NCBI RefSeq assembly: GCF_024679245.1
Contig: NC_090187.1
Coordinates: 28,202,815 to 28,266,814, forward strand
DNA: 64,000 nucleotides
Direction: 5' to 3'
Origin: Pseudorasbora parva
Taxonomy: Eukaryota > Chordata > Actinopteri > Cypriniformes > Gobionidae
The notes under the pieces are model-generated. The model did not search any database. It was not told the origin of the DNA and saw only the letters and a list, made by a program, of their open reading frames with translations. The position numbers and the translations under genes are program-made. Below are positions 10,583 through 21,477 of the stretch, one piece after another (the first letter of the stretch is position 1; each line of letters begins with the position of its first letter).

Positions 10583-10712
10583 AAGCATTAAGGAGCATCA
10601 AGGTTTAACCTTGCAAATTCCTGTCACATGGATTATATTATCAAATTAATTTGTGTTCCAAAGACGAACGAATGTTTTACGGGTTTAGAAAATTTTCTGG
10701 GTGAACTAACAC
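10010..10712. mobile_element. AGTTCACCC-type cyprinid MITE
   Basis: The left end AAAAGTTCACCCAAATATTT and the right end TTTCTGGGTGAACTAACACTT are inverted relatives. The body has TTCATCTTCGGAACACAAAT and GATGAAATCCGAGAGCTCTC, hallmark words of a very abundant cyprinid repeat. A (TTTA)n tract expanded within it. The 69-codon open stretch at 10,040-10,249 is repeat sequence, not a gene. Confidence 0.65.
10500..10580. repeat. (TTTA)n microsatellite
   Basis: About twenty uninterrupted TTTA units inside the MITE. Confidence 0.97.
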
Positions 10713-10840
10713 TTCAATTCACCCCAAAATAAAAATAAAAACTTTTACATTTACTCACGTCATGTTGTTCTAAGCATGATGACGTGCACAAATTATGACA
10801 TGCTTTCTTCTGTAGAGCACAAATATGACGTGATATAACA
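10713..10840. repeat. Head fragment of a second AGTTCACCC-type MITE
   Basis: AATTCACCCCAAAATAAAAA followed by TTTACTCACGTCATGTTGTTC resembles the head of the MITE just upstream, in the same orientation. Confidence 0.5.
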
Positions 10841-11182
10841 TGATTATGTATATATATCACGTGATATATTGTAGTCTTTGATATTTAGAATTGAATATAT
10901 ATATAAACACGTTAATGCATGCGATTAATTTAAAGTCGTTAACGCGTTAAAATAATTTAACGCAATTAACGCAAATACATTGCAGTAGTACGTGAATCTG
11001 CGACATTACTGTAATTTGCATCACGCAGTCGATCATAGAAGTCGGGAGTTTATCACAATCACACTGAGCATCTGCACCTGTAACCCTGGTAGGAGGAAAT
11101 TTCCATTCTAACTATTCAACACGATTCTGCGTTTGTGATTTTACAATCACAACTGCGATTCTCTGTTTGTGAGTTTAAGCCA
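10841..11182. other. Repeat debris with TTAACGCGTTAA words
   Basis: ATGCATGCGATTAATTTAAA and GTTAACGCGTTAAA near 10,915-10,950 resemble terminal words of a hAT family and are partly echoed at 13,015-13,070 (ACACATGCGATTAATCAC). A large element spanning 10.9-13.1 kb is possible but unproven. Confidence 0.35.
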
Positions 11183-11975
11183 TTAAAGTGGTACTTCAGT
11201 GCTGGGAAGATGAATCTGTATTAAAACTGGGTCATCAATGTAGTAGAAATGCGAAATTATTTTTTGAATATGGTTCCTTCTAGACTGAGAAAAGACAGAA
11301 AATGTATTTTTGTCTCATTGGGATGAAAGACTACAATTCCCAGAATGCTTCGCTGTTCTGTGAGGCCCTTACCAAAGCCACCTGGATTACTGTGACTGAG
11401 TTGAAGAAGACACTACAATTAAAAACTGAACGTGTCTGTTCAATATAATGAGTGCGTCACCGTGCGAGTATCACAGCACTGAGCACTAACTGCAGGAGTG
11501 AGATAAATGAGCTGAATGAGCTCTCATGATGAGAGCTGAGGTAATCGCGACTACACTCGCTGCATACATTCACAACGCGAGTTCAGTTTGGCGCGTTTCA
11601 GTACATGCCTTTGCAAGTTTAACTTTCATAGAAAGTAATTTGAGAAGTTAAAAGACTTATATTGCTCACCATAGCTCCATTTAAATGAGTGCCTGTAGCT
11701 GCGAGCTGAGTGTAATCTCCCATCCTCCATGCACGGGTTCAAAACATGCGGAAATAGCTCCCTCTGCTGGCTGTGGTCTTTCGCCTTTGGCCAAACATTC
11801 CTCCTATGATGCAAATATTGTCAATTTGCATCATAGGAGGAATTATTCCAGAAATAAAATGCATAAATCTCTTGTCTCAGGGTGATATGAGGTGGGAAAG
11901 CACAATCATTTGAATATACTCCAGGGTTTCTACTGATACAAAGCCATATGCTAATTGCTCAAGTAACCCTTTAAA
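11183..11975. mobile_element. About 0.8-kb MITE, copy 1, with a perfect internal hairpin
   Basis: The ends TTAAAGTGGTACTTCAGTG and, inverted, TTAAAGGGTTACTTGAGCA are related. A second, inverted copy at 53,281-55,047 matches it over most of its length, confirming the unit. Shared landmarks are GAGCTGAGGTAATC, CACAACGCGAGTTCAG, CCATAGCTCCATTTAAA, the hairpin at 11,797-11,843 and TACTCCAGGGTTTCTACTGA. No open frame is conserved between the copies. Confidence 0.75.
11797..11843. repeat. Perfect 20-bp hairpin with paired octamer motifs
   Basis: The left arm ATTCCTCCTATGATGCAAAT (11,797-11,816) and its exact reverse complement (11,824-11,843) flank a 7-base loop. Each arm ends in the POU/octamer word ATGCAAAT. 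The copy at 53,412-53,458 keeps the hairpin in 19 of 20 pairs. Confidence 0.9.
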
Positions 11976-13268
11976 CTCTGGGAAAATGTTTGGTGATCCA
12001 GGAGTCTAATTGATTCAAACAGTCCGAAACAGTGCTAATATAAAGAATGCCAGGCTAATTAGGCTACATCAGAGAGAACAGAGACTCAGTGCATTTTTAG
12101 TGAATTGTTCATTTTATTGTGTGCTTTGCTTTAAAATACAAGTTCTTTCGTATTCTGCGATTGTTTCTAAAGAGTGCAATTTTGGTATCGTACAGTAAGC
12201 GGGTGAGTGTCTGTTTTATTGATGCACAGAGAATGTGTGCGCACTCTCGATCACTGATCTCACGCAGCATCATGTACATTTCAGTACATTCGCGGTTCCC
12301 ACACACACTCAGGAAGGATAATGATTTGTCATGTGCGAACGTTAGTGATGACCGGTTCACAAACGAATCGTTAGTTTGAACTGGTTCTTTTTAGTGAACC
12401 AGTTCACCAAATCGGACTGAACCGCTCCAAACAGTTTGCATCTCTAGTAAGCTCTAATCCACACATTTCTAAAGTTATTCACTTTTTGATGTGTCTGACT
12501 TTCCCTCTGACTCTAAATAAACCCAAATCCCAGAATTATTCAGTTAACAGTAGGCCTACACTGATAGTTTACAGCCGATGATATATACTGAGTATGCATG
12601 CAGAGGAGGGAGCGACATTTTTGTGTTTAGTAATCGTAGGTTTTTGTAGTCAAAGCGGTTGATTTAGGAGGCTTTTTAGGGTCTCCGTGTGGCTCTGGTC
12701 GGTATCGCAGCTTGGAAAGTCTACATTTAAATGTCCATTTTACATAAAATGTCTAAACTGAAAACAATTTCGTTGTTGTTGCTCTGTACACATATACACT
12801 GTGATGAATTCTGTAAAGATTCTTTTGTAATGTTTTATTTATTTATTTACTTAGGTGTGTACAAATTTATTATATAATAGAATTTCCTTTTGGAGTCTCC
12901 AATGGTCCTTAAAGCTTGCAGAAAATACAATTTTGTGAGAATTCTGATTGTTTACTTTGGTTATAGCAAATTATGTCAAAATGAATGTGTTTAAACTGCT
13001 TAATTTTACAATAAGCATGTGATTAATCACGATTAATCGCACAACACATGCGATTAATCACAATTAAAATTATATTGCTTTATGTGTGGAACAGAAGTCT
13101 TACTCAGTGACAATCTTCTTGCAGCTGTAACTTTTTGAGTACATTTTTTGGTCTTTACAAGTTTATATAATAATACAAGATGAGGAAGGCTGGAACCTTA
13201 AGGACACTTGGTGACTTTTGATCCACCTCATGAAACCTCTGTTACTGTGTGTCCTATTAGCATCCATT

Positions 13269-13269
<1 letters not shown>
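11976..13269. other. Intergenic repeat debris
   Basis: No gene recognised. GTGATGACCGGTTCAC and TGAACTGGTTC near 12,348-12,410 are palindromic words of a fish DNA repeat. GATTAATCACGATTAATCGC near 13,021 may be another repeat terminus. Open stretches here are under 90 codons and overlap on both strands. Confidence 0.4.

Positions 13270-13336
<67 letters not shown>
13270..13336. repeat. (CA)n microsatellite
   Basis: About 33 uninterrupted CA units. Confidence 0.98.
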
Positions 13337-13338
<2 letters not shown>

Positions 13339-14525
13339 ATCAATGAGTGTTAACCTCTCTGAGTTGCCATGTTCTCTGAGTAAACTTCTAAAGACTTTCC
13401 GTGTCTTTTCATTTTCTGCCTTGACTGTGCTAAACCCATTAGTGATTCTCTGCCTTCAAAACACTCCAGGCATTGGGTACTGATTAAAGTCGCATTGCTT
13501 TTAAGAGAGGCCATCTACAGATAGCTTATCAAGTCAGAGAGCAGAAGATCCTTTACTGTAGGTTACGTGCATGAATACAAATGGCTCTGGGCATCTTCAC
13601 ATCAGCCCCCGAAAATGCTGTACTATTCCACATACTGGAGCATTTCACACAAAATGTGTTTGTCTTTTTGAGCAAAATAAATGGAAAATGCTTTTTTAGG
13701 CTGCGCTGGAGTCAATTACAGAAGAAAAATGTGCTTGCCATGGGAAATTCTTTGGGAATGATTAGAACACTTTTTATTGACACTGTAAATTTGTTTTATT
13801 GAGGCAATGAGCTGACACCGGGAACAAAAGACTCGAATAGTCAACAGCTTGTACTGTTGCAAACTTCAGTAGGCATTCATTGTTATTTCTTGCACTGTTA
13901 AAAATATGTTTAAACAACAGGACGTGGATGAAACATGGTGAAACAGCTTTTGAATTGGTAATTAGGTGTATCATTATTGCATTGAAATATTTTGATGAAT
14001 AAGATGCGCACACTCCTGGTTAAATGGCCTTATATATTGCAATAAATCCACTGAGCACAGTCTTCGGGCCTAATGACTCCCATGAGATGGCGGCACATGT
14101 CATTATCGATTTCTCATTATGTTATGACAGTTGGCAAAGGACATTGTGTTGAGGGTATCCGTTCAATCTCTCCGGATGTAAACTTGGTTGAAACAGAGTA
14201 AAAAGCTTTAAAAAAGTAGTTTCTAAATGGAAGCACTGCATGTACTTTTTGTTGTTATTGTTGGGAGCAGACCAATGACATGCTGATTCAGTGCTGGTGT
14301 ACTTTTATGGCAGCTATCCTGTGAAGTGGCCAGTTCTTATTTTGGTGATGTATTGTGACATTTTCTGCAATTATTTGCCTGACGCATCACATAATTTCAT
14401 TGTTTTTGTGACTGATGTGCGCAGTGTACTGTATTGAGTATTTGGCCTGGAACTATATCAGTTGTATGATGTTTGCTTTGGAAATTTATATTATATTTTA
14501 AGTTGTAACATATTTTGTAAGACAT
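13337..14525. other. No gene seen
   Basis: Single-copy-looking sequence with no repeat relative elsewhere in the window and no convincing coding potential. Confidence 0.5.
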
Positions 14526-14580
14526 ATACAGGTGCTGGTCAAATAATTAGAATATCATCAAAAAGTTGGACTTATTTTCA
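14526..14580. repeat. Tc1-type terminal fragment
   Basis: ATACAGGTGCTGGTCAAATA followed by ATTAGAATATCATCAAAAAG is the terminus of a common fish Tc1-related family. No matching second end was found, so it is a fragment. Confidence 0.5.
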
Positions 14581-15338
14581 CTAATTCCATAAAACAATTT
14601 TTACCATATGTGATGTGATCTACAAAAAAGAAAAGAAAAAAGGACATGGTGAAATTTTACCTTTTAAGGTTTTTGATACCATATGGAAGCTGTGGTCAAG
14701 TCCTTTCCAAATATAGTTTTATTTATTTCATGGCTTGTCTGAAACAAAAGTTATGGTTATCTGAAGTCGGGTGGTCGCTCTAATTTTTAGGAATTGAATT
14801 TTGAGAAAAACAGGTTTAAATAACTAACTCTTTTTTCGCATAGACATGAAAATGCACTATACAAACTTAAATGGCTGTTCAAGAATGCTTTAGAATATAG
14901 ACCTCAGGTTGGTCTCATTTTAAAGAAGACACTTGGCTGATTATTGTAGAAGTCAAATAAAATTATGAAAATAAAATTGTTAAAAGTTATACAAGTTTAG
15001 GTTTATGAAAGTGTAAAAATATATTATAATAATATTTTATATAATATTTTATAATAATATGTATTTTACAAAACATGCTTTACTCTAAAACCACAATCAG
15101 AGCCAGAAATATGAACAAGTTGTGTTCCAAGATTTAGGTTGATATATTAAAAAATTAGCTTTCAGTGAGATTTTGTTTGGGCGCAGTACCAAACTTTTTC
15201 TCTAAGTGACACCCTAGCTCTACTGACCATATAAGAGCACCTCCATTTCCATTTCATGGCTTGAGTGATCTAAATAATTTATTTCCATAATTTTCATACA
15301 TTTGATGAAGTACACATCCTATTCAGAAGTAGTAGGCA
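14581..15338. other. No gene seen
   Basis: AT-rich sequence with no recognised gene or structured repeat. Confidence 0.45.
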
Positions 15339-15603
15339 CCCTTACGAAACAAAAATATATTGCAATATATTGGAAAATATCATATAATACATTAGACAAT
15401 ATATTCACATATATGGGATTTAATATTTATATTCTCCAATATATTGCAATATATGAAAGCGGCAATCATTTGTATATTTTGCAATATATTACAGGAATAT
15501 AATATTGTATAATACCATCAATATATTATTCCATGTATTTACAATATATTATAATATATTTACAAGTAATATATTGGTAAATATATTTTCCTTTCATAAG
15601 GGC
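15339..15603. mobile_element. AT-rich MITE built on CAATATATTG words
   Basis: The ends CCCTTACGAAA and TTTCATAAGGG are inverted with one mismatch. The interior repeats the palindrome CAATATATTG or close variants many times in about 260 bases, with variable spacing. No target duplication was confirmed. Confidence 0.55.
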
Positions 15604-16374
15604 AGTTTGGCAGTATTTAAATTTAACCTCTAATAAATATAAAAAGAACAGGTGCATTATAGCTCACTGCTGCATCACAAATGGCACATCTATATATTGT
15701 TTTCTTTATACTTAAAACATTTTTCAGAACTTTTTATCTGGAAATATTGACTGGATGTTATATTTTGAACTCTTGGCATAAAAACAAATTGGTTGTCTAC
15801 CAATCTTCATTTAATTTTCTGTGCTCATCGCTATTTCAAAATAAAGGTCTTACTGAATATAAAAAAGGAAAACTAGAATTTAGAAGCTACATCTTTGCAC
15901 AACGGGACTAGCCAACGTTACCATGAAGAGGACAGCAACTTAGTAAGTAGTGAAATGCGTTTTCTATTGTTTATCATGATATGGGCAGTCTCTGAACTTT
16001 GATCACCCCTTGTATGTTTAGATCGCATCGCTGTGTGCTAGTGTAATGTACAATAATAGCTAGCACAGCACACCTGCAGCATAGCTAAACTAACTCCTCT
16101 TCATTAACTTCTCCATCATCTGATCATTCATCTTTGGATGTGAAATAATCCAATTTATGATCGGTTAGGGCACTGACATCACCAGGATTAAGCAGATTGA
16201 AGCGATCGAGATCATAAAAGCGATCAGTTTACACAGCTAACAATTTTAGGTTATAAGAACATTTCCCTAACGTTCCCATTAAGTTCTAAAAACGTTTTTG
16301 AATGTTCTAGGAACGTTGAAATGTCCAGTGTGTGGAACGTTGTATTAACATTAGGTTCTAAGAACGTTAAATAA
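15604..16374. other. No gene seen
   Basis: It contains a cluster of AACGTT words near 16,265-16,365 (GTTCTAGGAACGTT and GTTCTAAGAACGTT), probably a repeat remnant. A 76-codon open stretch at 15,681-15,911 shows no family resemblance. Confidence 0.45.
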
Positions 16375-16468
16375 ACAATATATCGATATATACGATATGT
16401 CAAAATCCATATCGAGTTTAAAAAATATCTCGATTTATTTTAAATATCGAGATATCGCCCACCCCTAT
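16375..16468. mobile_element. hAT-type terminal fragment (ATCGCCCACCCCTA)
   Basis: The block ends in GATATCGCCCACCCCTA, the inverted form of a TAGGGGTGGGCGATAT hAT terminus. It is preceded by palindromic ATATCGATATAT and AATATCGAGATATCG words. The opposite end was not found. Confidence 0.5.
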
Positions 16469-17548
16469 CCTAAATTCAGTATCATTTGGACTGCATCACT
16501 GATTTAAACTTGGGTGATTTGTCTTATATAAAACATGTGAAAAACTAGGGTGTCCTTTTTATTTCTTCACTCAAATTTGATAAAATCCAGCTTTTTCCAA
16601 TTAAGATTGCTATCTAAGGCTTTCTCTTTTTTTACTTTTACTTTTGCAGCGTTTGAGAAAGTGGTACATACATTTGTGTCATCTCAGCTTGAGTAATATT
16701 AATACTACTATATATTAATCATATTTAATTATGGCATATTAAGCTATGCAAAGTACAGATTGTCTTATTTTTTTTTATAATAATGATAATTGTGCAGATT
16801 CTTCCTGTCTCTTAATATGAATCTGTATTTGCACAGGGGTTCTTTGGCTGTGATTCTGCGGGTTTTACTTTGCTCATGAGTAATAGACTGCAGAAGTCAT
16901 TTGTCATCATAATCACTCGTGAGCCCTTTTTCAGTGTCAGGAGACCCAGAGTTCAGTCGTGCCTTCACTCTGTTGCTTAAATGATGGATTCTCTCTCTCC
17001 TTCTCTACCATCTCTTTCTTTTTGCATCTCTGTCCTTCTCTTCTTCCGACTTCTTTCTTGGCATTTGAATGTTAAAAGCATTTTAGGAAAGGGTCAATGG
17101 GTCACTATGTATTGTAAAAAGGGTGATCCATCAGCGATCAGACAGAGAGGTATGTCACACTATCAGGGAATATAAATAGCAAAAGAAACCCAAGGAGAAG
17201 TACTGATGGGGAAAAACAGAAACAGGTGGAACTTTTGAGGGCACCTACAAGTGTCTCATGAAGCTGAACAAAAAAGAAAAAAAAAAAGAAAAAAAAACCT
17301 AATCTGATAAATAGAGTAACATTCATGCTCTATTAGGTTCAGATATAGAACGTTCTGAGCTCAAGTATTTATGTTCTACTTATTTATTATGTGGATTTCT
17401 TGAATGCGGTTTTCTGATTGGTCAATATTGGCATTTATTGGACAAATATATTTGTTTCATGACATCTAAATTGCACCATTTTTCTGTTGTAACGTATTCA
17501 ACCTTCTTTCATTCTTAATTGAGACTTGGCAGGAGTTTTCACTACATA
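16469..17548. other. No gene seen
   Basis: Intergenic DNA with a purine-rich patch at 17,265-17,300. A TGATTGGTCAATATTGGC block near 17,418 echoes TGATTGGTCAATCGTG at 7029 and may be repeat debris. Confidence 0.45.
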
Positions 17549-17627
17549 CATTGATCTGGAAAGTGTTAACTTTTTCCACATTTTTTTATGTTACAGCCTT
17601 ATTCCAAAATGTAATAAATTCATATTT

Positions 17628-17804
17628 GTTCCCTTTCGGGGAACTCGAGCTGCGTCGAAACGCTGTGAGAACGCCTCTGCGTTAATGCGTCGTGAAGCGC
17701 CTGTAGAACCATTCCATCGGAAAAAAGATCGATCGTCGGCGTGATGACGTCATCGACCAGAAGCTATAAAACGTCCGTGAAAACAAACAGGAACTAGCTT
17801 CTGA
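17628..17804 (+). promoter_or_regulatory. Left inverted terminal repeat and promoter of DIRS B
   Basis: About 155 bp (17,649-17,804) is repeated in inverted orientation at 22,326-22,482. The outer 20 bases (GTTCCCTTTCGGGGAACTCG, itself partly palindromic) are not shared with the right end, but they are copied in the internal complementary region. The CRE palindrome TGACGTCA (17,745-17,752) lies 12 bases before TATAAA (17,765-17,770), about 175 bases before the gag ATG. Promoter function is inferred. Confidence 0.7.
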
Positions 17805-17943
17805 GCCTTCAGCAAGCGATCTGTGTGAACCTGTCTGTCTATTTGGTGTTTTTGTCTGTCTATTGAAGAGTTTTTCCACCCTTTTTGTTAAATATTTCAT
17901 ATATATTAACAAAACAAAGAGAAAATAAAATAGATAGAGAATT

Positions 17944-19419
17944 ATGGCGAGTGAAAGCAGTTTTAAGAGTTGTGTTCATCCCTGCCCACGTTACATCACG
18001 AGTGGGGATACACACTCTCTTTGTGTAGCCTGCTTGGGAGCGCAGCATGCCCAGGCAGCCCTCGAGGGGGCTGCTTGCGAGCACTGTGAGCGTATGCCAC
18101 TGAGAACGCTGCGCTCCCGCCGGGCACTCTTTGAGGAGGGTGCCTCGGCTCGTGTTCCCCGCGGCTCTGGTCCCGCTGCCGCCGAGGCGGAGCGGAGGCT
18201 GCAGTCGTGGGGATCACAATTGGATGTTGCAGAGGGGTTAGAGACGGGCGCTGCCTTATCTCTGCCCTCACCTGCACCATCCAGCGGCTCTTCTCGGGGC
18301 ATGGAAGCACGCATGGCGGTTTCTTCCCCCCCGAGAGAGTCGCCGGTGCTTCATCTGTCCAGCTCTGAGGAAGTGGACGTTGAAAGCATCGAGACTGAAG
18401 ACTCGCCACTTCAGTCCCCTGCATGCGAGGAGCTCGTTGAGGTTCTGACGCGAGCGGTGGCCAGGCTTAACATCGACTGGCCAACCGAGAGATACGAGGC
18501 AGGAAGTAAACGTGCAAGTAAATTAGACGAGAGATTCCTGCCTTCTCGCGCTTCAGAGCCTCAGCGGCGGGGCTTGCCGTTCTTTCACGACTTGCACACT
18601 GAGGTGGCAAGATCGTGGAGGAGACCGGCATCATACCGCGTTTTCAGCCCACAGACTTCGGTCTATAGTAACATCGCTGGGCTGAAACAGTATGGGTATG
18701 GGGCGATGCCAAAGGTTGAAGAGACGCTCGCGAGCCATCTCTCGCCTTCCTCGGCATCGTCCCTTAAAGCCCCGTCTTTGCCCACCAGACCTCTAAAAAC
18801 AACGTCGGCGTTGGTGGGCAAAGCGTACTCGGCAGCGGGTCAGGCGGCTGCATGCCTGCACACTATGGCAATCGTGCAGGCATACCAGGCTGACCTGCTG
18901 AGGGATCTGGACAGTAGCGATGCAGTGGGGGGAGATATTATTACGGAACTTCGTTCTTCTGCCGATTTAGCTCTCCGGGCCACCAAAGAGACGGCCAGAT
19001 GTGTGGGCCGCTCTATGGCAGCCCTGGTGGCCACGGAGAGGCACTTATGGTTGAACCCCACTGACATCAAAGAGAGGGAGAAAGCTTTTCTGCTGGATGC
19101 GCCGCTTTCTCCTGGAGGCCTCTTCGGTGACGCAGTCCATACTGTCACCGAGAGGTTCCAGGAGTCCAAAAAGCAAGCTGCGGCGCTCAAGCAGTTTCTC
19201 CCTCTCAGGGTCCAGGTCCCTGGGGCTGCTGCTGACATCAAGCAGCCCAAGCCGAGTACGAGCGCCTCGCACAGGGCAAAACAAAAACAGAGCGTCGCTA
19301 CCCGAACTCCCCCTCAGCGCGGGGACGAGGGGCGGCGCTCTCAGACGAGGCCTTCGAGGGGCAGGGCTGATCTGAGGACAGTCCTGATCGCCAAGAAGGC
19401 CTCGTCGAAGCGTTCCTGA
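17944..19419 (+). CDS. DIRS Gag-like protein, intact, 491 aa
   Basis: This should be the nucleocapsid-forming protein of the retrotransposon. It is placed by its position as the first gene and by its relatives in elements A and C. The N-terminus has a metal-site pattern C10-x3-C14, C27-x2-C30, C45-x2-C48 (His35 nearby), resembling a zinc ribbon or double knuckle. An acidic segment LHLSSSEEVDVESIE follows (about residues 138-152), then EELVEVLTRAVARLNIDWP, a central helical region (PKVEETLASHLSP through QAYQADLLRDLD) and a basic tail (QKQSVATRTPPQRG to KKASSKRS) suited to nucleic-acid binding. The ATG at 17,944 is the first in frame and matches the start in C. Translation is uninterrupted, unlike every other DIRS gene in the window. 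I infer Gag function; no catalytic domain is seen. Confidence 0.8.
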   Translation: MASESSFKSCVHPCPRYITSGDTHSLCVACLGAQHAQAALEGAACEHCERMPLRTLRSRRALFEEGASARVPRGSGPAAAEAERRLQSWGSQLDVAEGLETGAALSLPSPAPSSGSSRGMEARMAVSSPPRESPVLHLSSSEEVDVESIETEDSPLQSPACEELVEVLTRAVARLNIDWPTERYEAGSKRASKLDERFLPSRASEPQRRGLPFFHDLHTEVARSWRRPASYRVFSPQTSVYSNIAGLKQYGYGAMPKVEETLASHLSPSSASSLKAPSLPTRPLKTTSALVGKAYSAAGQAAACLHTMAIVQAYQADLLRDLDSSDAVGGDIITELRSSADLALRATKETARCVGRSMAALVATERHLWLNPTDIKEREKAFLLDAPLSPGGLFGDAVHTVTERFQESKKQAAALKQFLPLRVQVPGAAADIKQPKPSTSASHRAKQKQSVATRTPPQRGDEGRRSQTRPSRGRADLRTVLIAKKASSKRS

Positions 19420-19434
19420 CGCTAGAAGCGCCAG

Positions 19435-19795
19435 GACGCTGAGGGTGGTTCCCCCCGTAGGGAAACGGTGTTTACCCCTGCCTACGGTACCCGTTTTCCC
19501 TGCGGCACCCTTTGGGGGCCGCGCTGCCAACCCCGCCGCAATGCCGGGGCGCAGTCGGTCTCCGCGGGCCACCTGAGGGTGGGCCGCCCCCTCCTCGGAG
19601 GGCAGGAGAAACAAAAGGACGCTGAGGGTAGTCCCCTCCGAAGGGAAACGGTGTTTACCTCTGCCTACGGTACCCGTTGTCCTGCAGCGCCCTCTGGGGG
19701 CCGCGCGGCCAACCCCGCCGCAATGACGGGGCGCAGGCGGTCCCCGCGGGCCACTCGAGGGTGGTCCGCTCCCCCTTCGGGGGGCTCCCGAGCAG
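19435..19795 (+). repeat. Two tandem ~180-bp units between gag and RT of DIRS B
   Basis: Unit one spans 19,435-19,617 and unit two 19,618-19,795. Both start GACGCTGAGGGT, continue GGGAAACGGTGTTTACC, CTGCCTACGGTACCCGTT and CAACCCCGCCGCAATG, and end near GGGTGG(G/T)CCGC. The units are very GC-rich compared with the surroundings and are absent from elements A and C at this position. Confidence 0.85.
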
Positions 19796-19837
19796 TCAAG
19801 TCAGTCGTTCCCTGCCGGTCCGCCGCTTCAGGGCACT

Positions 19838-21477
19838 GTGCTTGTTGCTCAAAGTACACCAGAGGCCAGCCTCGAGAGGCTGGTTCCCTTAGTAGATTCT
19901 CTAGACGAGTGGAAACGTCAATCGAATATATCTCATTGGGTCCTGCAGCGGTGTCCTACCTACAGAGGTGGGCCCGGAGCAGGCTCTGGTAATGGTACAG
20001 GAAGTACAGACACTCCTGCAAAAAGGGGCTATAGAGAGGGTTTCCCCTCCCAGCAGGGAGTCTGGGTTTTACAGCCGTTACTTCATCGTGCCGAAGAAGG
20101 ATGGGGCTTATGCCCGACATTAGCTTCCTTTCGGTCTAGCACTGTCACCCCGCACATTTACCAAGTGTGTGGATGCAGAACTGGCGCCGTTGCGTCTACA
20201 GGGCATCCGCATACTGAGGTATATCGACGACTGGCTGATTCTAGCGAATACAGAGCAGATGGCGGTTCAGCATCGAGATGCTGTTCTCGCGCATATGTCG
20301 AAGTTGGGGTTGAGGCTGAACGCCAAGAAGAGTGTGCTTTCTCCGGCTTAGAGAACCACTTTTATAGGTGTGAACTGGGACTCGGTAATAATGCGGGCGC
20401 AATTATCGCCAACACGCATAGCATCGATCCTAGCAGCAGTCAAAGAACAGAAGCTAGGCCGGGCCGTCACTGTGAAACAGTTCCAGAAACTGTTAGGTCT
20501 CATGGCAGCAGCGTCCAATGTAATACCTCTTGGCCTACTGTACATGAGGCCACTGCAGTGGTGGCTCAAAACAAAGGGATTCTCCCCGAGGGGAAATCCG
20601 CTCCGCACGATCACAGTCACGCGGCGATGCCTACGTGCTCTGGTCATGTGGGAAAACCCGGGGTTTCTATCTCAGGGTCCCGTGTTAGGGGCTCATGTTC
20701 GTCGCGTAACGCTAACGACAGATGCCTCTCTCACGGGCTGGGGGGGCGACCATGAGTGGTCGCTCATCCCAGGGTCTATGGCAAGAACATCAGCGGCACT
20801 GGCACGTAAATCGGCTAGAGATGCTCGCAGTGTTTCTTGCATTGAAACAGTTCCTGCCCGACCTCAGGGGCCACCATGTGCAGACAACACATCGGTGGTC
20901 ATCTATATAAATCACCAGGGGGGTCTGAGGTCCCGTCCGTTGGACAAATTGGCACATCAGATCCTCCTGTGGGCCCAAGGGAAATTGCTGTCAGTCAGAG
21001 CAGTATATATCCCGGGGGTCCTGAATCAGGAAGCAGACAGCCTGTCGAGGCAGGGGCCGAGGCCCGGGGAATGGAGACTCCACCCAGAAGTGGTGGAGCT
21101 CCTATGGAAGGTATATGGGAGCTATTTGCTTCGGCGGAGAGTTCTCACTGCCCGCAGTGGTTTCTCTGACCCATCCAGCCCCGCTGGGGTTGGATGCCAC
21201 GGTACAGGGGTGGCCGAGGCCACCTCTGTACGCCTTCCCCCCGATTGTCTTGCTTCCAGGAGTTCTGGAGAGGGTACGCCGGGACGGGGCCCAGGTACTT
21301 CTAGTGGCTCCATACTGGCCGACCCGAGTATGGTTTTCGGACCTGATATCTTTCCTGGAAGGCTCTCCGATGGAGATTCCGACCAGGAGGGATCTACTCT
21401 CTCAGGCGGGCGGGAGATTCCTGCACCCACGCCCAGAGATGTGGAAACTGTGGGCCTGGCCTCTGAGGGGGACTTAG
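19838..21477 (+). pseudogene. DIRS B reverse transcriptase/RNase H with internal deletion
   Basis: The RT N-terminus reads VQEVQTLLQKGAIERV and SGFYSRYFIVPKKDG up to about 20,117. There the sequence jumps to LPFGLALSPRTFTKCVD, losing about 210 bp relative to element C and with it the first catalytic Asp region (FVTIDLKDAY). The YIDD box follows (RYIDDWLIL, near 20,218), then an in-frame TAG at 20,349-20,351. RNase H shows TDASLTGWG, LEMLAVFLALKQF and TDNTSVVIYINHQ, ending in PGVLNQEADSLSRQG, but the frame changes near 20,745, returns near 20,880 and changes again near 21,115 (SLTHPAPLGLDA, PTRVWFSDL). The enzyme is inactive as encoded. Confidence 0.85.

Noticed and set aside
10895..13075. One large hAT element bounded by GATTAATCGC words
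   Set aside because: The terminal words match only loosely and partly in direct orientation, and no 8-bp duplication was found.
19838..20755. 305-codon plus-strand open stretch in DIRS B as a separate gene
   Set aside because: The RT motifs lie in a different frame; this reading is an out-of-frame shadow.
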